Shown piece by piece: positions 52,442 to 62,846 of a DNA stretch of 64,000 bases. Each line of letters opens with the position of its first letter. Positions within the stretch are counted from its first letter, which is position 1. Made by a program: the position numbers and the translations under genes. The notes under the pieces were generated by a model. That model was not told where the DNA came from and searched no databases. It was given only the letters and a program-made list of their open reading frames with translations. This DNA comes from Actinoallomurus spadix (GTDB lineage: Bacteria; Actinomycetota; Actinomycetes; Streptosporangiales; Streptosporangiaceae), in contig NZ_JAMXMX010000011.1 of the NCBI RefSeq assembly GCF_024055725.1, positions 62,001 through 126,000 of the forward strand, in the 5' to 3' direction.

Positions 52442-55400
52442 GTGACGTTTCCAGCGCGGGGACATGGCGCCGGCGGTTGGGAGGTTCCGCTGGCGTGGGC
52501 GCTCGTGCGCATACTCGAGTCGCCGTCTTCGCCTGATGACGCGGAGGCGGGCTCGCCGGATCCGATTGAGGACGGACGACGTCGTCACTGCGGGTTCGGC
52601 TTACTGGTCGACTCCGCCCGGGTGATCACCTGCGCTCATGTCGTCGCCCGCTCCCTCGGCGAGCCGGACGACTGCGAGGCTCCTCCGCCGGGAACCCGCG
52701 TGCAACTCGACTTCCCGCTTCTGGCGCCTGGCGAGGTGCTCACCGCCACCATCGAGGCCTGGGCGGCCATGGCGGATGACGGCCGTGGGGATGTGGCCGG
52801 GCTCGTACTGGACGATTACCCGCCGGCAGGTGCCCGTCCCCACGCGCTGGCGCGGAGCGGCGAGGTCAGCGGCCACGACATCATGATCTACGGCTACCAG
52901 GACCGGGCGGGGCACCAGCCGACCTGGGTGCCGTGTGCCGCCGTCGCGCCGGTCGAGGGTGGATGGCTGCAACTCGGTCTCGCCGAGTTCACCGGTGGTC
53001 TGCGGATTCGACCGGGTTTCAGCGGCAGCCCCGTTCTCGACCAGCAGACGGGGCAGGTCGTCGGGCTGACGGTCCGCGCCGACACGCGCGAGGGTGTGTG
53101 GCACGCGTACGCCGTGACCGGTGAGGTCGTCTTCGAGGCATGGGAACAACTGCGCGAGTCGCGCGGTCGCGCCAACCCGTTCAAGCTCCTCCGCCCGTTC
53201 GAGGCCGCCGACCGCAACGTGTTCTTCGGCCGAGACGCTCTCGCCGAGCAGACCCTAGAGAAGATCACCGGCCACGATCGCGCGCTGGTCACCGGGGCCT
53301 CCGGGACCGGCAAGACCTCGATGCTGAACGCCCTGGTCGTTCCGGGCCTGAATGAGATCGGCCGCGCCGTGCTCGTCCTCACACCGTCCGGGGACACGAC
53401 GTTCTGGAACGACGTCGTCGAGGCGGTCGATATGACACGCCTTCCACTCGGGGCGGGACCAGCGGAAGCGCCACCGGCGGACAGTCCGCTGGACCTGAAG
53501 GTCTCCTGGCTGCGGGCGGCTCTGGGCGCCGAGCGCATCGTGCTCGTCTTCGACCAGTTCGAAGAACTCCTGTCGGCCGAGCCGACGAGAGTCCGCGACT
53601 ACACCGACGAACTCAGCGAGTGGCCGACCGTACACGACCACGGTTCCCCGTACGTGCGGGTGGTCGTCGTCGTACGTGACGATCTTCTGCCGCGGTTGCG
53701 TCAGGTATGGCGAGCCGCTCCAGGGCCATCCGCGACGGTCACCGTGGGGCCGTTGAGCCGCGAACAACTCCTGCAGGCGGTGACCGGGCCGGTCACGGCG
53801 ACGGGGTTCGTGCGGTACGAGGAACGGCTACCGGAACGGATCGTGACCGACCTCGGCACTCAGCCGTACTGTCTTCCCGCGCTCCAAGTGGTCTTGCATG
53901 ATCTGTGGGAGCACGGCGTCACCGACGGTCTGCTGAGGCACAGCGTCTACCAGGAGCTCAACGGCCGGGACGGACCGTTGGCCGGTCATCTGCGCCGAAC
54001 CTGGCACGGGCTGGCCGAGTCCACGCGCGCCAATGCCCGTGCGTTGTTCCTGAACCTTGTGGTCCCCGTCGGGGATGACGCGTTCGTCCGCCGGGTGGCC
54101 TACCGCTCGGAGATCGGGGAGGAACAGTGGGAGACGGCGGTCTCCCTGGCGTTTCACCGGTTGGTGGTCGTACGCGGTTCGGCCAGGAACGACGCGACGG
54201 TCGAGCTCGTCCATGACGCGCTACTGGTCCAGTGGCAGGAACTGGCAGAGCATCTCGCCGCGCATCGAGATCTGATCGAGTGGCGCGAGGACATGCGCCG
54301 CCGGGTCTCCGCCTGGCAGCGAAGTGGAGAGCAGCCCGGCCATCTGCTTCGCGGCAAGGCCCTGGCGCAGGAACTACGCCGGGTGAACCGGCTCGGTCCG
54401 GTGCTGACCGCCCCCGAAGCGCGGTTCCTGTCCGCCGCCCGGGCCCACCGGCGTCTACGTCGCCGGCGGCGGGCCATCGCCGCGGTCACGGTCGTCACGC
54501 TCCTGATCGCCCTCACCGGGGTCCTGCTGCGCCTGGACGGTTCCGCGGAGGAGGCCTCGCGAGGTGACCTGTCGCGGCGGCTGGCCGCCCAGAGCCAGGC
54601 GCTGACCGAATCGGACCCGGCCTTGTCGGCGCTGCTCGCGGCGGCGGCGTGGAAGACCTCCGAGACCCCCGAGGCTCGTTACAGCATGCTCAGGGTGCGG
54701 TACAGCCCGAATCGGGCGACGCTCATGGGCACCGGCGGTTCCTCTCTCGGCGGGGCCTTCAGCCCGGACGGCAGGCTGCTGGCCACCGGCGGAGGGCACA
54801 ACGATGAGGCGATTCACCTGTGGGATACGCGCACGCACCGGCATCTGGCGCAGTTCTCACAGGGTGAGGGCACGATCTGGAACACCGCTTTCAGTCCCGA
54901 CGGGAAGATGGTCGCGGGCGCCAGCAAGTTCGGTCATGTGGCGCTGGTCGATCTGACCGGCCGCCGCGTACGAAAGCTCGATCTGACCTCCCACTTCGAC
55001 ATCAGGGACGTGGCCTTCAGCCCGGACGGCCGCATCGTGGCCGGTGTCGCGGGTGACGTTCACCTGTGGGACACGACCACCGGCCGCGAGACGATTCCCG
55101 CCATCCGGCCGGCGGAAGGCGCGGAGAGCATCACGTTCGACGCTCGGCGGGGTCAGCTGATCACCGGCGGCAGAGACGGGGTCGTACGGTTCTGGACGTT
55201 GTCGGGCAGGCCCGTCGGCTCGCTGAAGGCCGCTGCCGGTCCGCCGGACAAGGCCGTGCTGTCGTACGTGGAGATCAGCGCAGACGGGAAGGTGCTGGTC
55301 ACCTCGGACGCGAGCCGGCGCATCCGGGTGTGGGACGTTACCGGCCGCCGCCGAATCGGCGGCACGCTCACAGGATCCAGCGCGGCCGTCAGTCCCGACG

Positions 55401-56671
55401 GCAGGATCATCGCGTATGCCGACCACAAGTCGGTCCGACTATGGAACGTGGAACAGCGTCGGCCTGTCGGCGCCGCACTCACCGGCCACTTCGTCGACAT
55501 CAACGGGATGGCGTTCAGTCCAGACGGCGGCACTCTCGCAACGACCAGTGGCGACACCACCGTCCGGCTCTGGGACATCGGCGCCTATCGCTCCATCGAC
55601 GCGCCGTTGGCCGTCGCCTCCGGTAAGAACCTGAATACCGGGGGCGGTCCCGCCGATCCGCGAGAGGTTCCCGGTGGCGTTGACGAGGTCGCGTTCAGCC
55701 CGGACGGGAGGACACTGGCGACCGGAGGCGCCGACCTTCGACTATGGGATGTCGCCACGAAGAGGGAGATCGGGACACCCCTCGCGATCTACAACCACGG
55801 CTCCGGGAACACCGGGGTAGCGGGCAGGATCTCCTTCAGCCCGGACGGACGCTACCTTGTGGCGATCGGTGGGCAGGTGACCTCGAATGTCACCATCTGG
55901 GATCTCAGCACACGGCCGCCGATCCCGTACCCGCTCACCGACCATGGGAAGCCGATCGACGTCGGTCAGGTGGGCTTCGCCTCCGGTGTCTGGCGGATGT
56001 ACTCCATCCCCGACCATGGTCGGATCGAAGTATGGGACCTTTCCTCGCGACGGGTGATCACCACCATCCCGGGCGACTTCACAGCGCTGAACGACCTCGC
56101 CGTCAGTCCTGACGGGAAGATGATCGCAACGTCGCACTACATCCTCCGGACGATTCAGCTCTTCGATATGGGCAAACGAAAATTGGTCGCGACACTGAAT
56201 TCCGGCCATGCCAACGCTGTCCGTACCGTGGCGTTCTCGCCACAAGGGTCGCTCTTCGCGAGCGCCGGCGATGACCCCGACCCGCGCTTGTGGAACACCA
56301 CGACGAGGGCCCCCGTGGGCGCACCTCTTCGAGGCCATTCTGGGCCGGTCTTCACGCTCGCCTTCAGCCCTGATGGTAAGACGCTCGCCGCAGCGGACGC
56401 GGATCACTCCGTACGGCTGTGGGACGTCGACTCCCGGCAACCGATAGGACAGCCGCTGACGGGCCACACGAGCGACATACGCTCAATGTCCTTCAGCCGG
56501 GACGGGAGGCTGATGGCCACCGGCAGCTCCGACGGCACCGTCCGGTTCTGGAGGATGACGCCGACCACCGACCTCCCCACCACGATGTGCCGGATAGCCG
56601 GACGCCCGCTGGAGGCCGCCGAATGGCATCGATACGCCCCCGGGGAAGAGATGCCTCACGTATGCGATTAG
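52442..56671 (+). CDS. Trypsin-like protease, STAND NTPase and WD40 protein
   Basis: A 1409-residue protein. Residues 10-235: trypsin fold with His66 (CAHVV), Asp117 (GDVAGLVL) and Ser194 (GFSGSP), so the triad is complete. Residues 245-640: nSTAND1 NTPase with FFGRDAL, Walker A GASGTGKTS (285-293), Walker B IVLVFDQFEELL and VVVVRDDLLPRL, then a winged-helix part. Residues about 680-705 form one transmembrane helix. Residues about 760-1375 hold 14 WD40 repeats (SFSPDG... and LWD... units), enough for two seven-bladed propellers. GTG 52442 is directly after the Trypco1 stop. The likely model is stress- or invader-sensing by the WD40 part, oligomerisation by STAND and activation of the protease. 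Targets are unknown. Confidence 0.92.
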   Translation: MTFPARGHGAGGWEVPLAWALVRILESPSSPDDAEAGSPDPIEDGRRRHCGFGLLVDSARVITCAHVVARSLGEPDDCEAPPPGTRVQLDFPLLAPGEVLTATIEAWAAMADDGRGDVAGLVLDDYPPAGARPHALARSGEVSGHDIMIYGYQDRAGHQPTWVPCAAVAPVEGGWLQLGLAEFTGGLRIRPGFSGSPVLDQQTGQVVGLTVRADTREGVWHAYAVTGEVVFEAWEQLRESRGRANPFKLLRPFEAADRNVFFGRDALAEQTLEKITGHDRALVTGASGTGKTSMLNALVVPGLNEIGRAVLVLTPSGDTTFWNDVVEAVDMTRLPLGAGPAEAPPADSPLDLKVSWLRAALGAERIVLVFDQFEELLSAEPTRVRDYTDELSEWPTVHDHGSPYVRVVVVVRDDLLPRLRQVWRAAPGPSATVTVGPLSREQLLQAVTGPVTATGFVRYEERLPERIVTDLGTQPYCLPALQVVLHDLWEHGVTDGLLRHSVYQELNGRDGPLAGHLRRTWHGLAESTRANARALFLNLVVPVGDDAFVRRVAYRSEIGEEQWETAVSLAFHRLVVVRGSARNDATVELVHDALLVQWQELAEHLAAHRDLIEWREDMRRRVSAWQRSGEQPGHLLRGKALAQELRRVNRLGPVLTAPEARFLSAARAHRRLRRRRRAIAAVTVVTLLIALTGVLLRLDGSAEEASRGDLSRRLAAQSQALTESDPALSALLAAAAWKTSETPEARYSMLRVRYSPNRATLMGTGGSSLGGAFSPDGRLLATGGGHNDEAIHLWDTRTHRHLAQFSQGEGTIWNTAFSPDGKMVAGASKFGHVALVDLTGRRVRKLDLTSHFDIRDVAFSPDGRIVAGVAGDVHLWDTTTGRETIPAIRPAEGAESITFDARRGQLITGGRDGVVRFWTLSGRPVGSLKAAAGPPDKAVLSYVEISADGKVLVTSDASRRIRVWDVTGRRRIGGTLTGSSAAVSPDGRIIAYADHKSVRLWNVEQRRPVGAALTGHFVDINGMAFSPDGGTLATTSGDTTVRLWDIGAYRSIDAPLAVASGKNLNTGGGPADPREVPGGVDEVAFSPDGRTLATGGADLRLWDVATKREIGTPLAIYNHGSGNTGVAGRISFSPDGRYLVAIGGQVTSNVTIWDLSTRPPIPYPLTDHGKPIDVGQVGFASGVWRMYSIPDHGRIEVWDLSSRRVITTIPGDFTALNDLAVSPDGKMIATSHYILRTIQLFDMGKRKLVATLNSGHANAVRTVAFSPQGSLFASAGDDPDPRLWNTTTRAPVGAPLRGHSGPVFTLAFSPDGKTLAAADADHSVRLWDVDSRQPIGQPLTGHTSDIRSMSFSRDGRLMATGSSDGTVRFWRMTPTTDLPTTMCRIAGRPLEAAEWHRYAPGEEMPHVCD

Positions 56672-56716
56672 GGCCGGTCCGATCGCAGCGGGCGACCATC
56701 TCGTCGAGACGGTCGT

Positions 56717-58177
56717 TCACATTCTCTCCCCCGGAATGTCAGGCGAAGGTGTGGAGCCGGCGGCGGGGCGCAGGCCGATGGGAGGGAGGTACTCCCGTAC
56801 GAGCCGGCGGTCCCACCAGCGGCCGGTCTCGCGGCGTTCGTGCCGCGTGGTGAAGCGGTAGCGGTACAGGCGGGCGCGGACGACGGCGGGCGGGACGTCC
56901 GGGAAAGGATTGCGCCGGAGGAGCCGGAGGATCGCCGGGTCGTTCTCCAGCAGCCGCTCGGCGAGCGGGACGATCCACGGCTCGGCGTACAGGGAGGACA
57001 GGCCAGCGAACCACATCATCCAGTCGAGCCGGAGATGGTACGGCGCGACCTGCGGCGGCCGCCGCCGCGGGTCGCCCGGTTTGCCCTTGAACTCGTACTC
57101 CCGCCACTCGCCGTCCGGGCCGGGGTCGGGGTCCGCACTGCCCTCGATGACGACCTCGTACCGGACCTTGGTGATGCTGCCGAACGCGCCGTAGGAGTTG
57201 ACGAGGTGCAACGGGTTGAAGCTGGCGTTCATCCGCTGCCGCCGGGAGATCAGGTTGCGGGCCGGCCAGTAGCTCAGCACGGCGACCAGCGCGGTGACCG
57301 CGATGACGAGCGCCTGGTGCCACAGGGGCGCGGCGGTGGGGCGGGGGGCGCCGGCCAGGCCGAGGGCCCGCCAGTCCACGACCGAGGTCGCCAGGATCGC
57401 GGTGATCCAGTTCAGCCAGGCGAAGTTCCCCGAGACGATCAGCCAGAGCTGGGTGACGATGACGATCGCGGCGGCGACGGTGGCGTACGGCTGCGGCGCG
57501 AACAGGCCGAACGGGACGATCAGCTGGGTGACGTGGTTGGCCGCCACCTCGACGCGGTGCAGCCGCTTGGGCAGGTGGTGGAAGTACCAGCTGAGCGGGT
57601 TCGGCATCGGCTGGGTCTCGTGGTGGTAGTACAGGCAGGTCAGGTCGCGCCAGCACCGGTCGCCGCGCAGCTTGATCAGGCCCGCGCCGAACTCCAGGCG
57701 GAACAGCAGCCAGCGCAGCAGCCACAGGATCAGGACGGGCGGCGCGGTGCGCGCGTTGCCGAGGAAGATGGTCAGGAAGCCCGCCTCGCACAGCAGCGAC
57801 TCCCAGCCGAAGCCGTACCAGACCTGCCCGACGTTGACGATGGACAGGTACAGCACCCACAGCACCGCCCACAGCGCCATCGACGCCCCGAGCGGCACCA
57901 CGTCGGCGAGCCCCGCCAGGACGGCCGCGGACAGCGCCGTCCCGGCCCAGGCGACGGCCTCGAGGAAGCGGTCCGAGTAATGGGCGTGGAAGAGGCTCGG
58001 GGCCCGCCGGAACGACACCCTTCGCAGGTACGCCGGGACGGGGGTGAGGCCGCGTTCCCCCGCCAGCGCGCGGAACTGGTTCACGGCGCAGAGGAAGGCG
58101 AGCAGGTAGATCGCGGCGAGGCCCCGCTGGAAGATCAGCCGACCCGGCCAGTACCCGGGGTCCGTGAGCCACCGCAC
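56717..58177 (-). CDS. Lipase-maturation-factor-like membrane protein
   Basis: A 486-residue protein with about ten transmembrane segments, starting [49 protein letters not shown] and [17 protein letters not shown] are hallmarks of the lipase maturation factor (LMF1-like) family. The C-terminal soluble part contains [10 protein letters not shown] and [17 protein letters not shown] 58177 follows GGAGGAGG; the gene overlaps the upstream oxidoreductase by 43 bases. Bacterial roles are unknown; by family, a membrane folding or maturation function for secreted lipases is suggested. Confidence 0.87.
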   Translation of the reverse strand: MRWLTDPGYWPGRLIFQRGLAAIYLLAFLCAVNQFRALAGERGLTPVPAYLRRVSFRRAPSLFHAHYSDRFLEAVAWAGTALSAAVLAGLADVVPLGASMALWAVLWVLYLSIVNVGQVWYGFGWESLLCEAGFLTIFLGNARTAPPVLILWLLRWLLFRLEFGAGLIKLRGDRCWRDLTCLYYHHETQPMPNPLSWYFHHLPKRLHRVEVAANHVTQLIVPFGLFAPQPYATVAAAIVIVTQLWLIVSGNFAWLNWITAILATSVVDWRALGLAGAPRPTAAPLWHQALVIAVTALVAVLSYWPARNLISRRQRMNASFNPLHLVNSYGAFGSITKVRYEVVIEGSADPDPGPDGEWREYEFKGKPGDPRRRPPQVAPYHLRLDWMMWFAGLSSLYAEPWIVPLAERLLENDPAILRLLRRNPFPDVPPAVVRARLYRYRFTTRHERRETGRWWDRRLVREYLPPIGLRPAAGSTPSPDIPGERM

Positions 58178-59625
58178 GGCCGTCGCACCTCCTCCCCGGC
58201 GAGTCGGAAGACGCGGCGCAGGGCGGTGCGGGCGGCGTGGTGCCCGCACATGCCGTGGACGCCGGGGCCCGGCGGCGTCGCGGAGGAGCAGAGGAAGACG
58301 CGCGGGTCCGGTGTGGCGTACGGGACCCGGGCCAGGGTCGGCCGGAAGAGCAGCCGCAGGTGGTCGCAGGCGCCACCGGCGATGTCGCCGCCGACGTTGT
58401 TCGGGTTGCGCGCCTCGATCGCGGCCGGTCCCGACACCGCGCGGGCGAGGACCAGGTCCGTGAACCCGGGCGCGAACCGCTCGATCTGGCGCTCGATCGC
58501 CCCGGTCAGGTCGCCCGGCCACCCGCGCGGCGCGTGCCCGTAGACCCACAGGACGTGGGAGCCCGCCGGGGCCCGGGACGGGTCGAACAGGCTCGGCTGG
58601 GCCACGATGAGGAACGGCCGCTCCGGCGGTGAACCGTCGTACGCGGCGCGCAGCGCCGTGCCGATCTCGGCGGACGACGGGCCGATGTGGACCGTGCCGG
58701 CGCGCCGGCACGCCTCGGCCGTCCACGGCACGGGGCCGGACAGCGCATAGTCGATCTTGAAGGCGGCCGGGCCGTGCCGGTACCGCCGGAGCCGGCCCGC
58801 GAACCGGTCCGGCAGCCGTGGCCCGGCGAGGGCGGCCAGGTGCTCGGGCATCACGTCGAGCAGGTACGCGCGGGCGGACGGCAGTTCGCCGAGGTCCCGT
58901 ACGTGCCGCCCGGTCTCGATCCGGCCGCCGAGGGAGCGCAGGTGATCCGCCAGGGCCCCGGCGATCGCCTGGGAGCCGCCGGCCGGGAACGGCCAGCCCA
59001 CCTCGTGGGCCGCGAGGGCGAACAGCAGCGCGATCCCCCCGGTCGCGGGCGTGGTGAGCGGCGCGATGGCGTGCGCGGCCAGCCCGGCGAGCAGGGCGGG
59101 ACCGCGCTCGCCGCGGAAGAGCCGCGCCAGCAGCGCGGCGGGCGCGGCGGCCCGTACACCGAACCGGGCGAGCAGCAGCGGATGGGCGGGCAGGCCGTCG
59201 AGGGGGGCGCGCAGCACGTCGGGCGCGAGGTCCCGCCAGTGACCCAGGAAGGGCTCGACCAGGCGGCGGTACGCCGGGCCGTCCCGCCCGAGGGCGACCG
59301 AGGTCTCCTCGACGGACCGCGCGAGGATCGCGGCCGACCCGTCGGGGAACGGATGGGCGAGCGGGAGCGGCGGCTCGACCCAGGTGACGCCGTGCCGCTC
59401 CAGCGGCAGTCCGAGGAAGGCGGGCGACCCGGCGCCGAGCGGGTGCACGGCGGAGCACACGTCGTGCCGGAAGCCCGGCAGGGTCAGCTCCTCGGTGCGC
59501 GTCCCGCCGCCGATCTCCGGGGCCGCCTCGTACACCCGCACGCCGAGGCCGGCCCGGGCGAGCGTGACCGCCGCCGTCAGCCCGTTCGGACCGGCGCCGA
59601 CCACGACCGCGTCGACTTCGACCAT
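58135..59625 (-). CDS. Phytoene-dehydrogenase-like FAD oxidoreductase
   Basis: A 496-residue flavoprotein. The FAD motif is [20 protein letters not shown] at the very start; [21 protein letters not shown] is a hallmark of the phytoene dehydrogenase/isorenieratene-like group, and [20 protein letters not shown] matches the C-terminal FAD motif. It is co-transcribed with the LMF-like gene (43-base overlap). The substrate is not clear; the family oxidises isoprenoids, pyrroles or lipids, so carotenoid desaturation is only one option, and no crt gene lies nearby. Confidence 0.88.
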   Translation of the reverse strand: MVEVDAVVVGAGPNGLTAAVTLARAGLGVRVYEAAPEIGGGTRTEELTLPGFRHDVCSAVHPLGAGSPAFLGLPLERHGVTWVEPPLPLAHPFPDGSAAILARSVEETSVALGRDGPAYRRLVEPFLGHWRDLAPDVLRAPLDGLPAHPLLLARFGVRAAAPAALLARLFRGERGPALLAGLAAHAIAPLTTPATGGIALLFALAAHEVGWPFPAGGSQAIAGALADHLRSLGGRIETGRHVRDLGELPSARAYLLDVMPEHLAALAGPRLPDRFAGRLRRYRHGPAAFKIDYALSGPVPWTAEACRRAGTVHIGPSSAEIGTALRAAYDGSPPERPFLIVAQPSLFDPSRAPAGSHVLWVYGHAPRGWPGDLTGAIERQIERFAPGFTDLVLARAVSGPAAIEARNPNNVGGDIAGGACDHLRLLFRPTLARVPYATPDPRVFLCSSATPPGPGVHGMCGHHAARTALRRVFRLAGEEVRRPCGGSRTPGTGRVG

Positions 59626-59671
59626 GAATCGTGGGCTGCCCCGCCCGCCGATCGTTACACCGTCCGGCGCG

Positions 59672-60892
59672 TCAGGGACGCGCGGCGCCCAGGTCGACCG
59701 GGAGCGACAGCGGGCCGATCGTGAAGAACGACGGCGAGTACGGGATGTCGTCCGGGTCGATGGCCAGGCGGAGCCCGGGGAACCGACGGTAGAGCGAGGC
59801 GAGCGCCAGCCTGCTCTCCAGGCGGGCCAGCGGCGCGCCGATGCAGTAGCGCGGGCCGTGCCCGAACCCGAGGTGCCCGGTCTGCTCGCGGGTGAGGTCG
59901 AACCGATCGGCCGTCTCGCCGTACTGCTCCGGGTCGACGCCCGTCGCCTGGTAGACCACGCCGACCGCGCTCCCCTTGGGGATGCGCACTCCCGAGATGG
60001 TCACGTCCTCCGCCGTGAACCGGAAGCTCGTCATCATCACCGAGTGGCGGTAGCGGAGGGTCTCCTCGACCACGTCGGCCCACCGGTCCCCGGCCTTGGC
60101 CAGCGCGAGCTGGTCCGGGTTCTGCGCGAGCGCCACGATGGCGTACCCGAGGAGGTGGACGGTGGTCTCGTGACCGGCGACCAGCATCAGCCACAGCACG
60201 CCGACCAGTTCCTCGGTGGTGAGCCGGTCGTCCTCGTCGCGGGCCTGGACCAGGCCGGAGGTGAGGTCGTCACCCGGCTCGCGCTGCTTGCGCTCGACGA
60301 GTTCGTGCAGGTATGTCTGCAGGCTGTGCTGCGTCGCGAACGCCACGTCCGGCGGCGTCGTGTGCGCCAGGAGTGTGGCGGTCCAGTCCCGCAGCCGCTG
60401 CCGTTCCCCGGCGGGCACGCCGAACAGCTCGCAGATCACCCACATCGGCAGCGCCTCGGTGAAGGCGGGCACGAGGTCGACGACACCGTCACCGGCGGCG
60501 ACGTCGTCCAGCAGGCTGTCGATGATGTGCTGGATCCGCGGCTCCAGGGCCCGCACCCGGGCCGGGGTGAACGCCTTCCCGACCAGGCCGCGCAGGCGCC
60601 GGTGATCGTCTCCGTCCTTCGTCGACAGGTGACCGCCCTGGACGATCGCGCGCAGCGGCCAGTCGTCGGGGATCGTCCCGTCGTACAGGGCGGGCCAGTG
60701 CCTCGGCTCCCTGAGGAAGGTCCTGTTGTCCCCGGCGAGGATCTCCCGTACGGCGTTGTGGGTCAGTGCCAGGTAGGCGGCCACGCCTCCGGGGAACTCC
60801 ACCTCGACCACGGGAGCGATCTCCCGGAGCCGGACGCAGGTGTCGAGCGGTTTCTCGTCGGCCGCAGGAAAGGGAGGGAGGGTGGTCGCCAT
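59672..60892 (-). CDS. Cytochrome P450 (CYP107-like)
   Basis: A 406-residue P450: C-helix [13 protein letters not shown]-helix [11 protein letters not shown], ExxR in [10 protein letters not shown] and heme loop [17 protein letters not shown]. The N-terminus and the heme loop place it with CYP105/107-type enzymes of secondary metabolism and drug oxidation. ATG 60892 begins [12 protein letters not shown]. It precedes the flavoprotein-LMF pair on the same strand with 46 bases between, so the three may be one operon. No redox partner is encoded here. Confidence 0.93.
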   Translation of the reverse strand: MATTLPPFPAADEKPLDTCVRLREIAPVVEVEFPGGVAAYLALTHNAVREILAGDNRTFLREPRHWPALYDGTIPDDWPLRAIVQGGHLSTKDGDDHRRLRGLVGKAFTPARVRALEPRIQHIIDSLLDDVAAGDGVVDLVPAFTEALPMWVICELFGVPAGERQRLRDWTATLLAHTTPPDVAFATQHSLQTYLHELVERKQREPGDDLTSGLVQARDEDDRLTTEELVGVLWLMLVAGHETTVHLLGYAIVALAQNPDQLALAKAGDRWADVVEETLRYRHSVMMTSFRFTAEDVTISGVRIPKGSAVGVVYQATGVDPEQYGETADRFDLTREQTGHLGFGHGPRYCIGAPLARLESRLALASLYRRFPGLRLAIDPDDIPYSPSFFTIGPLSLPVDLGAARP

Positions 60893-61011
60893 GTAACGCC
60901 CTTGGGGTGAAGGAGCCCGGAAGAGAGGTCGCTACCCGGATACCCGCTCCCGGCACCAAGATCACCGAACCGGGCCATCAGTCACCCGATCGTTACGCGG
61001 CTCCCGGCCGA

Positions 61012-62718
61012 CTACTGGTGCGCCGCCGGGGGGACACGCCACTCCAGGACGGTGCCGCCGCCGTCACGCGGGCGGATCTCGAAGGTGCCGCCGAGGGCCT
61101 CGGCGCGTTCGGCCATGTTCCGCAGGCCACTACGGCGGCCGCCCTCGGGGATGCCCACGCCGTCGTCCTCCACGCGCAGCACGAGTTCGTCCCCGACCAT
61201 GAGGGAGACGGTGACGTGCCGGGCGCCGGAATGCCGCGCCGCGTTGGACAGGGCCTCCTGCAGGACCGCGACGGTCTGGTCCCCCGTGGCCTCGTCGACC
61301 ACGATGTCCAGCAGGCCGTCCAGCCGGACGGCCGGGGCGAAGCCGAGGGTCTCGGCGGCGCTGTCGACGACGCCGTGCACGCGGGTCCGGAGGGTCTGCT
61401 CCATCGTGCTCTGCAACGCGAAGATCGTGGAGCGGATCTGCCGGATCGTGTTGTCGAGGTCGTCGACGGCCCGCTGTACGCGGTGGGCGACCTCCGGCTT
61501 CTCGGTGATCTTGATGGCGCTCATCAGGGTCATCGCCGTGGCGAACAGCCGCTGGATGACCGTGTCGTGCAGGTCCTTGGCGATCCGGTCGCGGTCCTCC
61601 AGGACGACGAGACGCTCCGCGTCCCTGCGGCGGCCCGCCAGCTCCAGCCCGACCGCGGCCTGGGCCGCGAACGGCTCCAGCAGGCGGCGCACCGGCTCGC
61701 CGAAGACGGGCTTGCCGGGGGCGTTCACGACGGACAGCACGCCACGGGCGCCGCTACCGAGCCCCAGCGGCACGATCAGCGCCGGGCCGGTCGGCACCGC
61801 CTCGGGGACGCCGAGGCGGTGCTCGGCCGCCACCGTGTCGGTGAGCACGAGCGGCTCGCCGCTGCGGAACACCCGGCCGGCCAGCGACCCGTCGATCGGC
61901 ACCCGGAGCCCGCGCAGCCCGTCGGCGCGCTCCCCGGCCACCGCCGCGACGGCCAGTTCGCCGCCCTCGACGAGCGCCACCATGGCCATGTCCGCGTCAC
62001 AGATCTCCCGGGCGCGCTCGGCGACGAGCTCGATCACGTCGCCGGCCTGCGTGCCGGACAGCAGCGTCGTCGACACCTCCGCCGACGCCTGCAGCCAGCG
62101 TTCCCGGCGCCGGGCCTCCTGGTAGAGCCGGGCGTTCTCGATCGCCACGCCCGCCGCGGTGGCGAGCGCGGTGACCACGCTCTCGTCGTCCTCGTCGAAC
62201 TCGCCGCCGCCGGCCTTCTCGGTGAGGTACAGGTTGCCGAACACCTCTTCGCGCACCCGGATCGGCACGCCCAGGAAGCCGCGCATCGGCGGATGACCGG
62301 CCGGGAAGCCGGCGGACTCCGGGTGCGCGGCCAGGTCCGGCAGCCGCAGCGGACGCGGGTCCTTGATCAGCAGGCCGAGGATGCCTTCGCCGTGCGGCCA
62401 GTGGTCGATCCCGGCGATCTCCTCCTCGCTGATCCCCACGGTGACGAACTGCACGAGCCGTCCGCCGTCACCGATGACGCCGAGCGCGCCGTAGCGGGCC
62501 TCCACGAGCGTGGTCGCGGCCTCGACGATGCGCCGCAGGACCGTCTCCAGCTCCAGGTCGCTGCCGATCGACACCACGGCCTCGAGGAGCGCATGGACCC
62601 GGTCCCGCGTGGCCAGGACCGCGGCGAGCCGGGACTGCAGCTCGCCGAGGAGATCGTCCAGGCGCAGCTGCGGGAGTGACAGACGGTCGTGCTCGTCTCC
62701 GGGCGAAACCTGCGACAC
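61012..62718 (-). CDS. DevS/DosT-like histidine kinase with two GAF domains
   Basis: A 568-residue soluble kinase: GAF-A about residues 60-200 (FPAGHPPMRGFLGVPIRVRE, FGNLYLTEKAGG), GAF-B about 225-370, HisKA_3 box DRDRIAKDLHDTVIQRLFA with the phospho-His, and a HATPase domain (VLQEALSNAARHS, DDGVGIP, GLRNMAERA). The GAF-A block matches the DevS/DosT family; the His in HPPMR is conserved in that family, where a GAF-A His ligates the heme that senses O2, NO or CO. No response regulator is adjacent. Proximity to a CydC-like gene is consistent with respiration-linked control. Confidence 0.9.
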   Translation of the reverse strand: MSQVSPGDEHDRLSLPQLRLDDLLGELQSRLAAVLATRDRVHALLEAVVSIGSDLELETVLRRIVEAATTLVEARYGALGVIGDGGRLVQFVTVGISEEEIAGIDHWPHGEGILGLLIKDPRPLRLPDLAAHPESAGFPAGHPPMRGFLGVPIRVREEVFGNLYLTEKAGGGEFDEDDESVVTALATAAGVAIENARLYQEARRRERWLQASAEVSTTLLSGTQAGDVIELVAERAREICDADMAMVALVEGGELAVAAVAGERADGLRGLRVPIDGSLAGRVFRSGEPLVLTDTVAAEHRLGVPEAVPTGPALIVPLGLGSGARGVLSVVNAPGKPVFGEPVRRLLEPFAAQAAVGLELAGRRRDAERLVVLEDRDRIAKDLHDTVIQRLFATAMTLMSAIKITEKPEVAHRVQRAVDDLDNTIRQIRSTIFALQSTMEQTLRTRVHGVVDSAAETLGFAPAVRLDGLLDIVVDEATGDQTVAVLQEALSNAARHSGARHVTVSLMVGDELVLRVEDDGVGIPEGGRRSGLRNMAERAEALGGTFEIRPRDGGGTVLEWRVPPAAHQ

Positions 62719-62846
62719 GTGGACGCTTCCTCTCGACGGGACCGGCGGCGTTCCCTCCTATCATCGGCGTCCCTCCACCGTCCCGCCACTCCGGGCCGGC
62801 GGTCCTCCGGGGCGGAGGGTCGTTCCGCCCGTGAGGTCGCGCCCGG

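Noticed and set aside
56717-59458. 913-codon minus-strand frame
   Set aside because: Its first half is an off-frame reading of the phytoene-dehydrogenase-like gene; the real LMF-like gene starts at GTG 58177.
60766-62679. 637-codon plus-strand frame
   Set aside because: Antisense to the GAF histidine kinase; no protein motif.
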